From assembly GCF_001730305.1 (NCBI RefSeq), contig NZ_MIJY01000034.1, positions 1-64,000 on the forward strand: a stretch of DNA of 64,000 nucleotides. The letters are read 5' to 3'. Numbering within the stretch: position 1 is the stretch's first letter; each line of letters opens with the position of its first letter. Position numbers and translations under genes: made by a program. Positions 34,214 through 43,196 of this stretch are shown in pieces. The DNA is from Enterococcus termitis (lineage in GTDB: Bacteria > Bacillota > Bacilli > Lactobacillales > Enterococcaceae). A model generated the notes under the pieces. That model was not told where the DNA came from and did not search any database. It saw only the letters and a list, made by a program, of their open reading frames with translations.

Positions 34214-35512
34214 TCACTCTTGATCTACCTGCTCGGAATCATTTCTTCTCTTTTCTTCTTCCAGCCGTTTTTGCAATTCTTTGTCGTAGTTTCTAGCCAC
34301 CGGAATCATAAAATTGATCACTCCGCAAAACAATGCCCCGACTCCAGCAATCACAAACATCTTTTCCACACCGAGCTTGTCCGCCAACGGTCCAGCAAAA
34401 ATCAGTCCCACTGGTCCAGTAATACTCATTAAGGAATTCAACACGCCTAAAACGCGTCCAAGAACACTAGGTTCATAGCTTTGTTGGATCATTGCCATCA
34501 ATAATGTATTAAAATAGGGTGTAGCAATTCCAGCAATCAAATTCAGCAGCACAAAATAAATAAAACCGCTATTGGTACCTGGTAATAATCCGCTCACCCC
34601 AATGGTTACACCAATAACGCCATACGCAGCAAAAATCAGTATCATACGGTTTTTCCATTTCCCAAAAATACCGATCACTGCACCTCCTGCCAGCATTCCC
34701 ACTGAATAGACCGTTTCAACAAGCCCAGCTTGTCCCACCGTTCCATTAAAATAATTCATTGTCATTAGAGGATATAAACTTGCAGCGGGCATAAATAGCA
34801 GCATGAATATGGCTCCGACGATCGTAATATACCATAGTCCTTTATTTTCATATAATTTTTTAAATCCAAATTTCGTATCTGCTAAAAGATGAATCGGTTC
34901 TCCTTCTGACATGATCTTTGGAATTGTAACAAAGAATAATAGTCCAACCCCAAAGACAGCCCCCAGTACATCAAGTAAAATCAAAAAATTCATTGATACC
35001 ATAGCATACAAGACCGCACCGAGTGCTGGCGCAATGATAAAATTCGCTGATTGAACCATACCAAATTGTCCATTGACTTTCGTCAATTCTTCTTCTGGTA
35101 CCATAGTTGGCAGGATCGATTGAATCGTCGGCATCTGAAACGTTTGGGCAACAGAGCGAACAAATAACGAGACAAACACCAGCCATAATGGAAATTCCGC
35201 GGAAACTGTTCCAGCAATCGATAGAATAATAGCAAACAGCGCCACAATAATATCGGTGACAATCAATAATACTTTTTTATTCCAGCGATCGATCAAAGGT
35301 CCTGTAAACGGACTCAATATCACCATAGGCAACATCCCCAAAAGCGTGGCTAAACTTAAAACTGTCGCTGATCCTGTGGTTTTTGTAAGATACCAAATGA
35401 TCGAATATTGTACAACCATACTCGTAATTCCTGATAAAAACTGTCCTGTTAAAAACAAATAAAAGTTCTTCTTCCAGCGAATATTTTCAACCCCATGAAC
35501 ATTTTTTTCCAT
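34214..35512 (-). CDS. MFS transporter, MFS_3/Mef-like drug efflux type
   Basis: Twelve-helix transporter of about 432 residues, starting at ATG 35512 after AGGAGTGG. The N-terminal signature FYLFLTGQFLSGITSMVVQYS and the loop GPLIDRWNKKVLLIVTD between helices 2 and 3 are typical of the macrolide-efflux-like MFS_3 group. A proton-driven exporter is likely. The substrate cannot be inferred, and many chromosomal members are not resistance genes. Confidence 0.78.
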   Translation of the reverse strand: MEKNVHGVENIRWKKNFYLFLTGQFLSGITSMVVQYSIIWYLTKTTGSATVLSLATLLGMLPMVILSPFTGPLIDRWNKKVLLIVTDIIVALFAIILSIAGTVSAEFPLWLVFVSLFVRSVAQTFQMPTIQSILPTMVPEEELTKVNGQFGMVQSANFIIAPALGAVLYAMVSMNFLILLDVLGAVFGVGLLFFVTIPKIMSEGEPIHLLADTKFGFKKLYENKGLWYITIVGAIFMLLFMPAASLYPLMTMNYFNGTVGQAGLVETVYSVGMLAGGAVIGIFGKWKNRMILIFAAYGVIGVTIGVSGLLPGTNSGFIYFVLLNLIAGIATPYFNTLLMAMIQQSYEPSVLGRVLGVLNSLMSITGPVGLIFAGPLADKLGVEKMFVIAGVGALFCGVINFMIPVARNYDKELQKRLEEEKRRNDSEQVDQE

Positions 35513-35708
35513 CCCAACCACTCCTATATTTTTTTATTGCTCGATTTCTACTATTGATTAGATACAATTCTTTATAGGATGATTGTACTTGAAGTTGGCT
35601 AGCAGCACAATTTTAACGAAAAAATCGTTTTCTTTGGGGCTTTACATCCGAATAAACACCGAAAAAAAAGCCCTCCAAAAATAGCCAGACAATCACAAAA
35701 ATTGGAAG

Positions 35709-35759
35709 AGCATCAGGTACGTACCACTTATTATCCGTTTGTAAACGTACTCTGATGCT
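35709..35759 (-). terminator. Hairpin downstream of thiT
   Basis: AGCATCAG plus GTACGT (35709-35722) pairs with ACGTAC plus CTGATGCT (35745-35759) with one bulge. A weak T-rich tail lies on the minus strand. It is probably the end of the thiT transcript. The 368-base gap 35513-35880 contains nothing else clear except the promoter region of the MFS gene. Confidence 0.4.
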
Positions 35760-35880
35760 TGCAATTTCCGTGAATCGCTTACTATTCTTAGAGGCGCTAA
35801 CCGTTTTTGTATTGATTTCATTAAAAAATCAGCTAAACAATGAACTTTGAGTTTTCTACTTACTTAATTTTATTATTTTG

Positions 35881-36462
35881 TTACATAAATTTTGTGCCTT
35901 TTTCTGGTAAGAATAAATTAGGATTAATTTTTAGTAACACAATCAGAAATAAAGCTGTTGCAATAGCTGTTGCTAAGGCACTGACACCATTCATCACAAA
36001 AGAAAACAACCATGGATTCATTCCCCATAAAGCGAAACTTCCCCAAAAAATCACTCCAGCAATAAAATGCCAGAAGTAACGCATCAACGTACCTAGAACG
36101 GTCGCATAACAAATGATCCAACTGCTTTTCTTAAACTCTCCATTTTTAATCGTTTGCTGTAGTTTTTCACTAAATACCCCGGCAAAACCAGCAAAGCCAA
36201 ATGCCAAAATGTACTCGATCACGACTTGGATCGGCGTCAAATAATACACTTGAGCTAGCGGAAAATGAAGCAATCCCCAGATAAATGCAGAGAAGAACCC
36301 AGCTTTTAACCCTCTTCTTAAGGCAAAAAGTGTGACTGGAATCATTCCTAATGATACGGAAAAACTGCTGCCGATGTTTGTTGGGATAAACGATAAAATC
36401 ATCGCAATCGCGGCAACGATCGTTCCTTCGATCCAAACTTGTAGTTCTGCTTTTCTTTGCAC
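35881..36462 (-). CDS. thiT: Thiamine-specific ECF S component ThiT
   Basis: Membrane substrate-binding subunit of about 193 residues with six helices. The start is GTG 36462, correctly spaced from GGAGGAG; a longer frame to 36489 runs into the riboswitch region. Thiamine-binding residues known from the Lactococcus structure are conserved in context: Glu and Tyr in VVIEYILAFG, His and Trp in MRYFWHFIAGVIFWG, and Asn in FVMNGVS. It works with a housekeeping ECF ATPase/T module elsewhere. The TPP riboswitch just upstream confirms the role. Confidence 0.92.
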   Translation of the reverse strand: MQRKAELQVWIEGTIVAAIAMILSFIPTNIGSSFSVSLGMIPVTLFALRRGLKAGFFSAFIWGLLHFPLAQVYYLTPIQVVIEYILAFGFAGFAGVFSEKLQQTIKNGEFKKSSWIICYATVLGTLMRYFWHFIAGVIFWGSFALWGMNPWLFSFVMNGVSALATAIATALFLIVLLKINPNLFLPEKGTKFM

Positions 36463-36467
36463 AAAAA

Positions 36468-36526
36468 CTCCTCCTTGTAGAACAACCAATTCACAAAGGA
36501 GGAGTAAAAATACATGTATTTACTCC
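36468..36526 (-). promoter_or_regulatory. Expression platform of the TPP riboswitch
   Basis: Two alternative pairings exist: an anti-sequestor (GGAGTAAA...TTTACTCC, 36501-36526) and a pairing of ACTCCTCC (about 36498-36505) with the RBS GGAGGAGT (36467-36475). There is no T-run, so TPP probably controls translation by hiding the RBS. Confidence 0.6.
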
Positions 36527-36614
36527 ATCACAATTCCTACGCTCGTATTAACGAACAGGTTCGAAGGGTTTAGAGTAGGTACTCAATCTCAGCCAAGGCT
36601 CCCCTTTGTGATGG
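36525..36614 (-). promoter_or_regulatory. TPP riboswitch (THI element)
   Basis: Reading on the minus strand, the conserved blocks appear in order: AAGGGGAGCC, GGCTGAGAT, ACCCTTCGAACCTG, then CGTTAATACGAGCGTAGGAA. They are closed by a P1 helix CATCACAA/TTGTGATG. This is a standard thiamine-pyrophosphate aptamer, and it precedes thiT. Confidence 0.93.
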
Positions 36615-36709
36615 GTTCTATTTAATTTTAATTGTTATCATAATTAGATAACATAAAAAGCGTATCATTTCTTGCCTTAAAAGTAAAGAAATAAAACAAA
36701 AGAGCAAAA

Positions 36710-38554
36710 TCAGTTTTCTATCTCAATGATCCAATCACCCGTTTGAACAGACAAGTCTGTTCCATTCATTTTCTTTCGAATATCTTTAAATTCTGAATGA
36801 TTCGTAATTACCAATGGAATAATTGGATCATAGCCTTTTTCTATAATTGCTTCTTGATCAAATGTCAGCAGCAATTGCTGATTCGTCACTTTATCTCCCA
36901 CTTTTACTTGTGGATTAAAGCCTGCTCCTTTTAAATTTATAGTATCAAGCCCAACATGAATCAATATTTCTATACCTGATTCTGAACGAATACCAATGGC
37001 ATGATGCGTATCAAACAACATAGTAATTTCTCCTGAAATAGGTGCATATATTTTCCCATCATTTGAAATAAACGCTACACCATCTCCCATCAATTTTTGT
37101 GAAAACACATCATCTTTAACTGTCTCCAATAATTGCATTTTGCCATTCACTGGTGAGTAAATCTTTTCAGAAATTTCTTTGGAAACCTCGGCTTGTTGTT
37201 CTGGCTCTTGTTTAATTCCGATTACTAAAGTACCGACGAACGCACCGATAATGGCAATTAAAACACCGATAATAATGTGAATATAATTATCTGCATGGTA
37301 CGTTGGCAAAGCTAAAATTCCTGGTAAAGCCACAGCTGTGCTATAGGCATGAAAAATAGACAGGTACGCGGCAGAAATACCGGCAGCTGCTAAAGCCACG
37401 TAAAATGGTTTTTTATATTTCAAATTATAACCATACATCGCAGGCTCTGTAATTCCGCAAAGTGCAGTAAATGCAGAAGTAAATGCTCCTGATTTTTGTG
37501 CCTTATCCTTGATCAAAAAGCCTGTTGCAAAAGCAGCACCAGATTGTGCTAAGTTTCCTACCAATAATGCTGGTAAAATAATGGTGATTCCTGTTTCTGC
37601 TAACTCCTGTACCATTATTGGCGTAATGGCATAATGCATACCAAACATCACTAATACTGGACGGAGTGCCCCTAAAAGAAAGGCACCTAAAAACCCGCCA
37701 GCTGTGTAGATGTAATTCACACCAACGGCAATATAGTTTCCTAAGTAAGAACCCGCTGGTCCTAAAACAATTAATTGTAAAGGAATCATAATAACTAATG
37801 TTAACAATGGCGAAATAAGAATTCTAAAGGCTTCCGGTGTCTTTTTCTCGATAAATCTATAAAGGTAGCTCAGTACCCATACAGAAAAAATAATAGGGAA
37901 TACTGTTGATTTATAATTAACAAATAAGACTGGTAACCCTAATAAATCAATACTTTTAATCCCTGTTTCAGCTGCATTCATCGCGCCATTCATAATGGTC
38001 GGATACATAAAAGCAGCAGCTAAAGCAATAGCCAAATATTCACTCGTTTTGAATTTTCTCGCTGCGCTGACAGCTAAGAAGAATGGCAAGAAATAAAAAA
38101 TCAAGTCTCCCGTCATTTGAAGGATTTGATATAAGCCTGATTCAACATCGATCAATTTGAAATTCACTAAAACGGCATTTAAGGCTTGAATCATCCCACA
38201 GCCAATCAATACTGGCAGTACTGGACTAAAAATACCAGAAATCGTTTCAATCAGTAAACCAAAGCTAAATTTTTTCTTCTCTACCGTAGAAGAACGCTCA
38301 TTTGTACTTCCACCAAGCAGGTTCATAAATTCCTCGTAAACATCATTTACTTTGCCTCCCAAAACCACTTGAAGCTGACCATTACTCAACTGTGCCTTGA
38401 TCACGCCATCAATCTGATCCAGCGCTTTAAGATCTACTTGCTGATTGTCCTTTAAGTTTAACCTTAATCTCGTCGCACAATGGGTTGCATTTGCGATATT
38501 TTTTTCTCCGCCTACCTGTTCAAAGACCTCTTGGGCAATCTTTTGATTACTCAT
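36710..38554 (-). CDS. bglP: PTS beta-glucoside transporter EIIBCA
   Basis: Three-domain PTS permease of 614 residues in order IIB-IIC-IIA. The IIB phosphocysteine is Cys26 in NATHCATRLRL. IIC has about ten membrane helices between 100 and 450. The IIA active His lies in IEILIHVGLDT near residue 540. It imports and phosphorylates aryl- or alkyl-beta-glucosides such as salicin, arbutin or cellobiose. Its gene overlaps the 6-phospho-beta-glucosidase gene by 4 bases. Confidence 0.9.
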   Translation of the reverse strand: MSNQKIAQEVFEQVGGEKNIANATHCATRLRLNLKDNQQVDLKALDQIDGVIKAQLSNGQLQVVLGGKVNDVYEEFMNLLGGSTNERSSTVEKKKFSFGLLIETISGIFSPVLPVLIGCGMIQALNAVLVNFKLIDVESGLYQILQMTGDLIFYFLPFFLAVSAARKFKTSEYLAIALAAAFMYPTIMNGAMNAAETGIKSIDLLGLPVLFVNYKSTVFPIIFSVWVLSYLYRFIEKKTPEAFRILISPLLTLVIMIPLQLIVLGPAGSYLGNYIAVGVNYIYTAGGFLGAFLLGALRPVLVMFGMHYAITPIMVQELAETGITIILPALLVGNLAQSGAAFATGFLIKDKAQKSGAFTSAFTALCGITEPAMYGYNLKYKKPFYVALAAAGISAAYLSIFHAYSTAVALPGILALPTYHADNYIHIIIGVLIAIIGAFVGTLVIGIKQEPEQQAEVSKEISEKIYSPVNGKMQLLETVKDDVFSQKLMGDGVAFISNDGKIYAPISGEITMLFDTHHAIGIRSESGIEILIHVGLDTINLKGAGFNPQVKVGDKVTNQQLLLTFDQEAIIEKGYDPIIPLVITNHSEFKDIRKKMNGTDLSVQTGDWIIEIEN

Positions 38555-39954
38555 AATGAGTATCCCCTTTCTTGAATTACATTTTGATACCAGTAAAAAC
38601 TATCTTTTTTTATACGATTTAAATCTCTTAACTCATCATTGGTTCGATTGACATAAATAAATCCATATCGTTTATCCATTCCTTCTCGTCCACTTACTAG
38701 ATCAATAGCAGACCAAGCACAGTAACCGATAATTGGAAAACCTAAGCTCAGACAATCCTTGATTTGTTTTAAATGATTAGCTAAAAAATCAATTCGATAC
38801 GTATCGTGAATTTCTCCTTCAACGACTTCGTCATAGGCACCTAACCCATTTTCTGTGATAAGCATCGGCAATTGATAGCGATTGTATACATCCATTAAAG
38901 CAATGCTTAATCCTTCAGGACAGATATTCCATCCCCAATCAGTCTGAGGAATTTCTTTATTTTCAACTAGCTTGTAAATTCCTGCTTCTTCTTCCATGAA
39001 CACACCTTGACCGCGTAACTCAATTTTTTCTTTTTCACTGTGGGCTACTGTTTGGTTGAGGTAATAGTTGATTCCAATGAAATCTGGCGTATTTTCTGCC
39101 ATTAATTGCAATTCTTCCTCTTTAACTTCTGGGCAAATATCACGATCTTCCATATACTTCCAATGAATTGGGGAGAATTTTCCGCGACAGTGTAAATCTA
39201 AAATATAATAATGAGACAGTTCATTAAAAGTCATTGAGGCTATAACATCCAATGGATTCGCAGATGCAGGGATTGCCGGCATCGGATTAACTGCTGGACC
39301 AATTTTAACATTTGGAATAATCTCATGCGCCAGCTTAATTACTTTAGCTGTAGCCACACACATATAGTAGTTAGCTTGTTGGACTTGTCCTTCAAATTCC
39401 ACCCCTTCACTCTCTTTAGATAGACCTAAGCGTTCGCTGATTTTAATGACATGATCTTGCTCATTGATCGTCAGCCAATACTTCACACGATCGCCAAAAT
39501 GGGTGAATAAAACGTTAGCAAATTCTTCATAGGCATCAATACTTTTTGGAGAAAGCCAACCACCAAAATCATCAACCAGCTTGGAAGGGTATTCAAAATG
39601 ATAAATAGTCACTAACGGTTCGATGCCGTAGCCTACTAATTTATCAACGATCTTATCATAAAAAGCTAGGCCTTCTTGATTCACGTTTTTTCCATCAGGC
39701 ATAATTCTAGTCCAAGACATAGAAAAACGATAGACCTTTAATCCTAATTCATGAAACAAGTCAATATCTTCTTCCCAACGATGGTAATGATCACTTGCCG
39801 TTGAAAAATCTGTGATGCCTGCTTTTTTAGGACTGCGATCATGAAGCGCCTCTCCACGACCGCCACTTGTTTGACCACCTTCTACTTGAAAAGATGATGT
39901 TGAAGCACCAAATAAAAACGTATCTGGAAAACGTTCAATTTGTTTATGGTACAT
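38551..39954 (-). CDS. GH1 6-phospho-beta-glucosidase
   Basis: Cytoplasmic hydrolase of 467 residues. The acid/base is Glu165 in LTINEQDH and the nucleophile Glu368 in ITENGLG. The phosphate-binding set Ser421, Lys428 and Tyr430 is in LVSGREGMDKRYGF, as in 6-phospho-enzymes. It splits beta-glucoside phosphates delivered by the adjacent PTS into glucose-6-phosphate and an aglycone. RBS GGAGTGG lies upstream, just after the long hairpin that ends the regulator gene. Confidence 0.9.
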   Translation of the reverse strand: MYHKQIERFPDTFLFGASTSSFQVEGGQTSGGRGEALHDRSPKKAGITDFSTASDHYHRWEEDIDLFHELGLKVYRFSMSWTRIMPDGKNVNQEGLAFYDKIVDKLVGYGIEPLVTIYHFEYPSKLVDDFGGWLSPKSIDAYEEFANVLFTHFGDRVKYWLTINEQDHVIKISERLGLSKESEGVEFEGQVQQANYYMCVATAKVIKLAHEIIPNVKIGPAVNPMPAIPASANPLDVIASMTFNELSHYYILDLHCRGKFSPIHWKYMEDRDICPEVKEEELQLMAENTPDFIGINYYLNQTVAHSEKEKIELRGQGVFMEEEAGIYKLVENKEIPQTDWGWNICPEGLSIALMDVYNRYQLPMLITENGLGAYDEVVEGEIHDTYRIDFLANHLKQIKDCLSLGFPIIGYCAWSAIDLVSGREGMDKRYGFIYVNRTNDELRDLNRIKKDSFYWYQNVIQERGYSL

Positions 39955-40007
39955 TTAACCACTCCATTTCTTTGATTTCTTTCTTCATTTTATTCACTTC
40001 CATAGAT

Positions 40008-40060
40008 AAAAGCCATTCACTCTTTTTCAGAATACATCCGAAAAAGAGTGAATGGCTTTT
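40008..40060 (-). terminator. 21-bp perfect hairpin between regulator and bgl genes
   Basis: AAAAGCCATTCACTCTTTTTC (40008-40028 region) pairs perfectly over about 21 bases with its complement at 40040-40060, around a ten-base loop. The stem begins inside the regulator's stop codon and ends with T4 on the minus strand. It is probably a terminator or attenuator; being so long and perfect, it could also be a regulator-binding or RNase III-type site. Confidence 0.6.
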
Positions 40061-41837
40061 ATTCAATTCGTGCTTTTAATTCTTTGACCGTCAGCATTTT
40101 TTTTAATTCACTAAAAAACAGCTGAACTTGTCCTTCGAGAGGATTATAACTACTCTGAATAACAAATTCTATTTCTTTCCCTCTGTGCTTATATTTCTTT
40201 TTTAACTGAGTAATGTTGATACTGGATGGTATTTCTTTGTCAAAACGAGTGATAAAAATAATTGGTTCCTCAAGCACTATTTCATCTTTGATCACTTGAT
40301 TAGTATTGGCTGTGCGTTCGTTTATTCTTTGTTGTTTAGAAATACTATTCTTGTTCGTCTTATGAAGATAGGTGGTTTCAAACCATTTTCGTTTTTCCTT
40401 ATTTTGATGTGTGAGCAACATCGTAAAATATTCTTTTAGCAACTGTAAATCCTGTTTGGTCGGCATATCTTTGATCAAAAACGCTCGTTTACTTTCAAGT
40501 ATGACTCGCTCACTAGTTGTTAATAAAAGGAAATAGTGTTCTTCATATCTCTGTGGATTCCTTAAATACTCATAGATCGTTACATTTTTTATGGAAATGA
40601 TTTTATAACCCGAATATTCTTTGATCAATTCCTTTGTACGATAAATCAAGCTCGGCAGATTATCTGTGATAAACAGAAGCTGCAGCTGTTGCTCCTCGTA
40701 TTCAATAAATTCAGCAAAATATAATGCAAGGTAGGCTTGTTCTGATTCAGGAATCGCTAGGCCAAAAATCGGTTCAAAATAATCCCTGATCACTTGTAGT
40801 GTTAAAGGATATTCTTGATTGATTTTTCTTTTATTGTAATTATCATTGTCATTTCCATTTGCCAGACGAATGATCAGCTTATGCATATGAATAATAAATT
40901 TATTTTCCCAGTCAGCAGTTGGTTGAATAGTGATTCCTAGTTCTCTGTCCACAGCTTTATAAAAGGTAGCAAGCTTATCTTTTATGAATGTATAGTGAGA
41001 GAGAGCTGTTACTTCTCCAGTGTAATTCGTAACGTTCAATTCATTTAATTTTACTTGAATATAAGACATATCTTCTTTGGAAATAGCCAAATTTAGTTCA
41101 CGAATTATTTCTTTTAACAGCGAAGATAGTTCCACTTTTGCGGCTGCCTGTTGCTCTTGTTCTGATAAATAAAAACCCTTTCGATTCCTTATGATAGTCG
41201 AAACTAAATAATTTTGAAACAAGGCCAATGATTTTCCCGAAATAAAATACTGATGTTCATAAAATAAACGATCAGTCACTGTTTTTACCTGTTCGAAGAT
41301 GAGCTGTGTATCATTAGGTAACTTTAGGAGTGTATTCAACGAACGGTCATAATTAAATAATTTCGCTAATAGATTCCTTTTCTCTGGCTCAGAACGATTA
41401 ATTTTCAAGCCTTTTTGAGCAGAGACTTCAATAAACTCCCGTAGTTTCCATGATTGTTCCATTTCTTTATGAATAGCTGTTTTTGACACATAAATCCGTT
41501 TAGAAAGTTCCTCCATGCTCAAATACTCTTTTTCAAAAAGCAACACAAGTAAAATTAGATTTTGACGCTCAAATTCACTGGAATTTTGCTCTTTGTTTTC
41601 TTTTATTAATTGGTTCAGCCAAGCAAGAGTCTCTGGTGTCAAATTCTGTGTCTGTCCTTTTCTTTTGGTTAAATAAAAAAAAGAACCATCATCTGGCAGT
41701 AGTTTGTTTATTTCCTGTACTTCTAATTGAATTGTTCTTTCTGACACGTTTAAAATGGAGGAAAGAAACGAACTAGAAAAAGAAAAGGAATCAGATAATA
41801 AAAATGAAAGGATCAATAACTGTCTGTGGGTGAACAT
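40059..41837 (-). CDS. PRD-domain transcriptional regulator (LicR/MtlR-like), divergent
   Basis: Regulator of about 592 residues, starting at ATG 41837 after AAGAAGG. The N-terminus has two helix-turn-helix domains (SSILNVSERTIQLEVQEIN, then RIYVSKTAIHKEMEQS). PRD-like helical regions occupy about 170-390, with HMHKLIIRLANG as the recognisable PRD block, and an EIIB-like part lies further on (LQLLFITDN). A C-terminal EIIA His motif is not evident, so phosphorylation may be limited to the PRDs. It precedes bglP and the GH1 gene and probably activates them. Confidence 0.72.
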   Translation of the reverse strand: MFTHRQLLILSFLLSDSFSFSSSFLSSILNVSERTIQLEVQEINKLLPDDGSFFYLTKRKGQTQNLTPETLAWLNQLIKENKEQNSSEFERQNLILLVLLFEKEYLSMEELSKRIYVSKTAIHKEMEQSWKLREFIEVSAQKGLKINRSEPEKRNLLAKLFNYDRSLNTLLKLPNDTQLIFEQVKTVTDRLFYEHQYFISGKSLALFQNYLVSTIIRNRKGFYLSEQEQQAAAKVELSSLLKEIIRELNLAISKEDMSYIQVKLNELNVTNYTGEVTALSHYTFIKDKLATFYKAVDRELGITIQPTADWENKFIIHMHKLIIRLANGNDNDNYNKRKINQEYPLTLQVIRDYFEPIFGLAIPESEQAYLALYFAEFIEYEEQQLQLLFITDNLPSLIYRTKELIKEYSGYKIISIKNVTIYEYLRNPQRYEEHYFLLLTTSERVILESKRAFLIKDMPTKQDLQLLKEYFTMLLTHQNKEKRKWFETTYLHKTNKNSISKQQRINERTANTNQVIKDEIVLEEPIIFITRFDKEIPSSINITQLKKKYKHRGKEIEFVIQSSYNPLEGQVQLFFSELKKMLTVKELKARIE

Positions 41838-41942
41838 TTGTTTACCTTCTTTCTTAACAATCAGACAACGAATAATTAAGTTCTTCATTTATTTTACTTG
41901 ATTGCATTTACTTGTTCAATCTTTGTTTTTTTGAAGAAACAG

Positions 41943-41987
41943 AAAGATGAAAAAAAGCGAGGAGTTCACTTTTCTTCATCTTTCTTT
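41943..41987 (-). terminator. Hairpin after the 153-residue gene
   Basis: AAAGATGAA with AAAAG pairs with CTTTT plus TTCATCTTT (41944-41987) around a 12-base loop, with a T-rich right arm on the minus strand. It is a probable terminator of the gene at 42010-42471. Confidence 0.45.
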
Positions 41988-42009
41988 ACTACTTACTATT
42001 AAAGCTGGT

Positions 42010-42471
42010 TTAATATTCACCTTTGATTACAAAAAATGAGCCTCGAATCGTTCCAGCAAGTTTTGATTTTTGTCGAGCAAATTTGAATTTTCCGTCAAAC
42101 TCGACGGGTACATCCATACCGTCAGAAAGCTTAAAACCGACCGCTCTTTTCCCACCTTCTTCAAGGGTATACATCACGTTAACAGATAATCCATTTTCAT
42201 AAAAAACATAAGCCATTTTTATACCGTCTACTACAAAGCTTGTGACTTCCAAAGGTTTATATGGAAAATTTATGTCTCGCTCTGCTAAAATTTTTTCTAT
42301 CCAAGCCAGTGTTTCTGGGTCTTCACTTGCAGGAACAGTGACAAATTCATGTTTGTATTTATTCCAATAATATCGAGCTTCATTTGCACGTAATCCAGCC
42401 ATTGCTTCTGCCACCGGAGAGCTTTCAAAACCGACAGTTGATACATTTTTGAAATCTACTTTGTAAGACAT
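42010..42471 (-). CDS. Conserved-looking small protein, unknown function
   Basis: I do not recognise this 153-residue soluble protein. It has no signal peptide or membrane span and shows an alternation of short beta-strand-like segments in its second half (VTSFVVDGIKMAYVFYENG, then VGFKLSDGMDVPVEFDG). I considered a phenolic acid decarboxylase, but its motifs are absent. RBS GAGGAG at good spacing and its own hairpin terminator support a real gene. It is divergent from the NrdI-like gene with a 159-base gap. Confidence 0.55.
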   Translation of the reverse strand: MSYKVDFKNVSTVGFESSPVAEAMAGLRANEARYYWNKYKHEFVTVPASEDPETLAWIEKILAERDINFPYKPLEVTSFVVDGIKMAYVFYENGLSVNVMYTLEEGGKRAVGFKLSDGMDVPVEFDGKFKFARQKSKLAGTIRGSFFVIKGEY

Positions 42472-42630
42472 TTGGACTCCTCTTTTCTATTTTTATAGGC
42501 TTATTATAAGGAATAGTACAGCCCCTGACAAATAATCGAATTGCTGGTTAAAAATCAAAGAAGTAGTTGTATTTTGTGGAATCTTTCACTATAGTTAGAG
42601 AGGTAAACTACTTAATTTTTGGAGGTTCTA

Positions 42631-43068
42631 ATGATGAAAATCCTATATATATCTATCTCTGGTAATACTCGCTCATTTGTTACACGTTTGGCTGATTACG
42701 CAGCTTCAACACATAATGATCCTATTGAAATCAAAGAAATTCATGAAAATTCAGTATTTGAAGATGAGACAGAACCTTTTTTTACATTTGTTCCAACGTA
42801 TTTAGATGGTGGAAATGGTGTAGATAACGGGGATACAGAAATTCTTACTGAAACGATGCGTGACTATTTGGATTATCATGGTAATTTCCGTTACTGTTTA
42901 GGTGTTGTGGGTAGTGGCAATAAAAATTTTAATCATCAATACTGCTTAACCGCTAAGCAATATGCTGAAAATTTTTCGTTTCCTTTTTTAGCTGATTATG
43001 AACTTCGCGGCACACAAGAAGATATTGAGCAGGTGTATGCTATTTTGGTTAACGCCAGCAAAAATTAG
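42631..43068 (+). CDS. nrdI: NrdI-like flavodoxin
   Basis: Flavodoxin of 145 residues matching the ribonucleotide-reductase activase NrdI, which supplies oxidant to the dimanganese centre of NrdF. Motifs seen are the FMN phosphate loop ISISGNTRSF, the central VPTYLDGGNGVDNG and the C-terminal VVGSGNKNFNHQYCLTAKQYAE plus ADYELRGT. ATG 42631 is chosen behind GGAGG. No nrdE, nrdF or nrdH gene is beside it, so its partner is elsewhere in the genome. Confidence 0.85.
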   Translation: MMKILYISISGNTRSFVTRLADYAASTHNDPIEIKEIHENSVFEDETEPFFTFVPTYLDGGNGVDNGDTEILTETMRDYLDYHGNFRYCLGVVGSGNKNFNHQYCLTAKQYAENFSFPFLADYELRGTQEDIEQVYAILVNASKN

Positions 43069-43082
43069 CGTTTTATTGAACG

Positions 43083-43196
43083 AAAAGACTGGGACATAAT
43101 TCGATGAATTACGCCCCAGTCACTTGTAATTTGAATAAACGGTGGAAGCAGAAGCAACTGTTGCGCTACGCTTTTGCCCCAGCCTCCACTTTTTTA
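43083..43196. repeat. Dispersed-repeat-like double inverted repeat
   Basis: Two inverted repeats lie side by side: GACTGGG/CCCAGTC (about 43088-43121), and a longer stem (GTGGAAGC.../...CCTCCAC, about 43142-43190) that has an internal CAACTGTTGCG segment and is followed by a T-run. GACTGGGACATAA-type elements of this kind recur in enterococcal and related intergenic regions as I remember them. It also closes both convergent genes as a terminator. Confidence 0.55.

Noticed and set aside
42010-42471. Phenolic acid decarboxylase
   Set aside because: Similar length, but none of the family's conserved tyrosine, arginine or glutamate motifs is seen.
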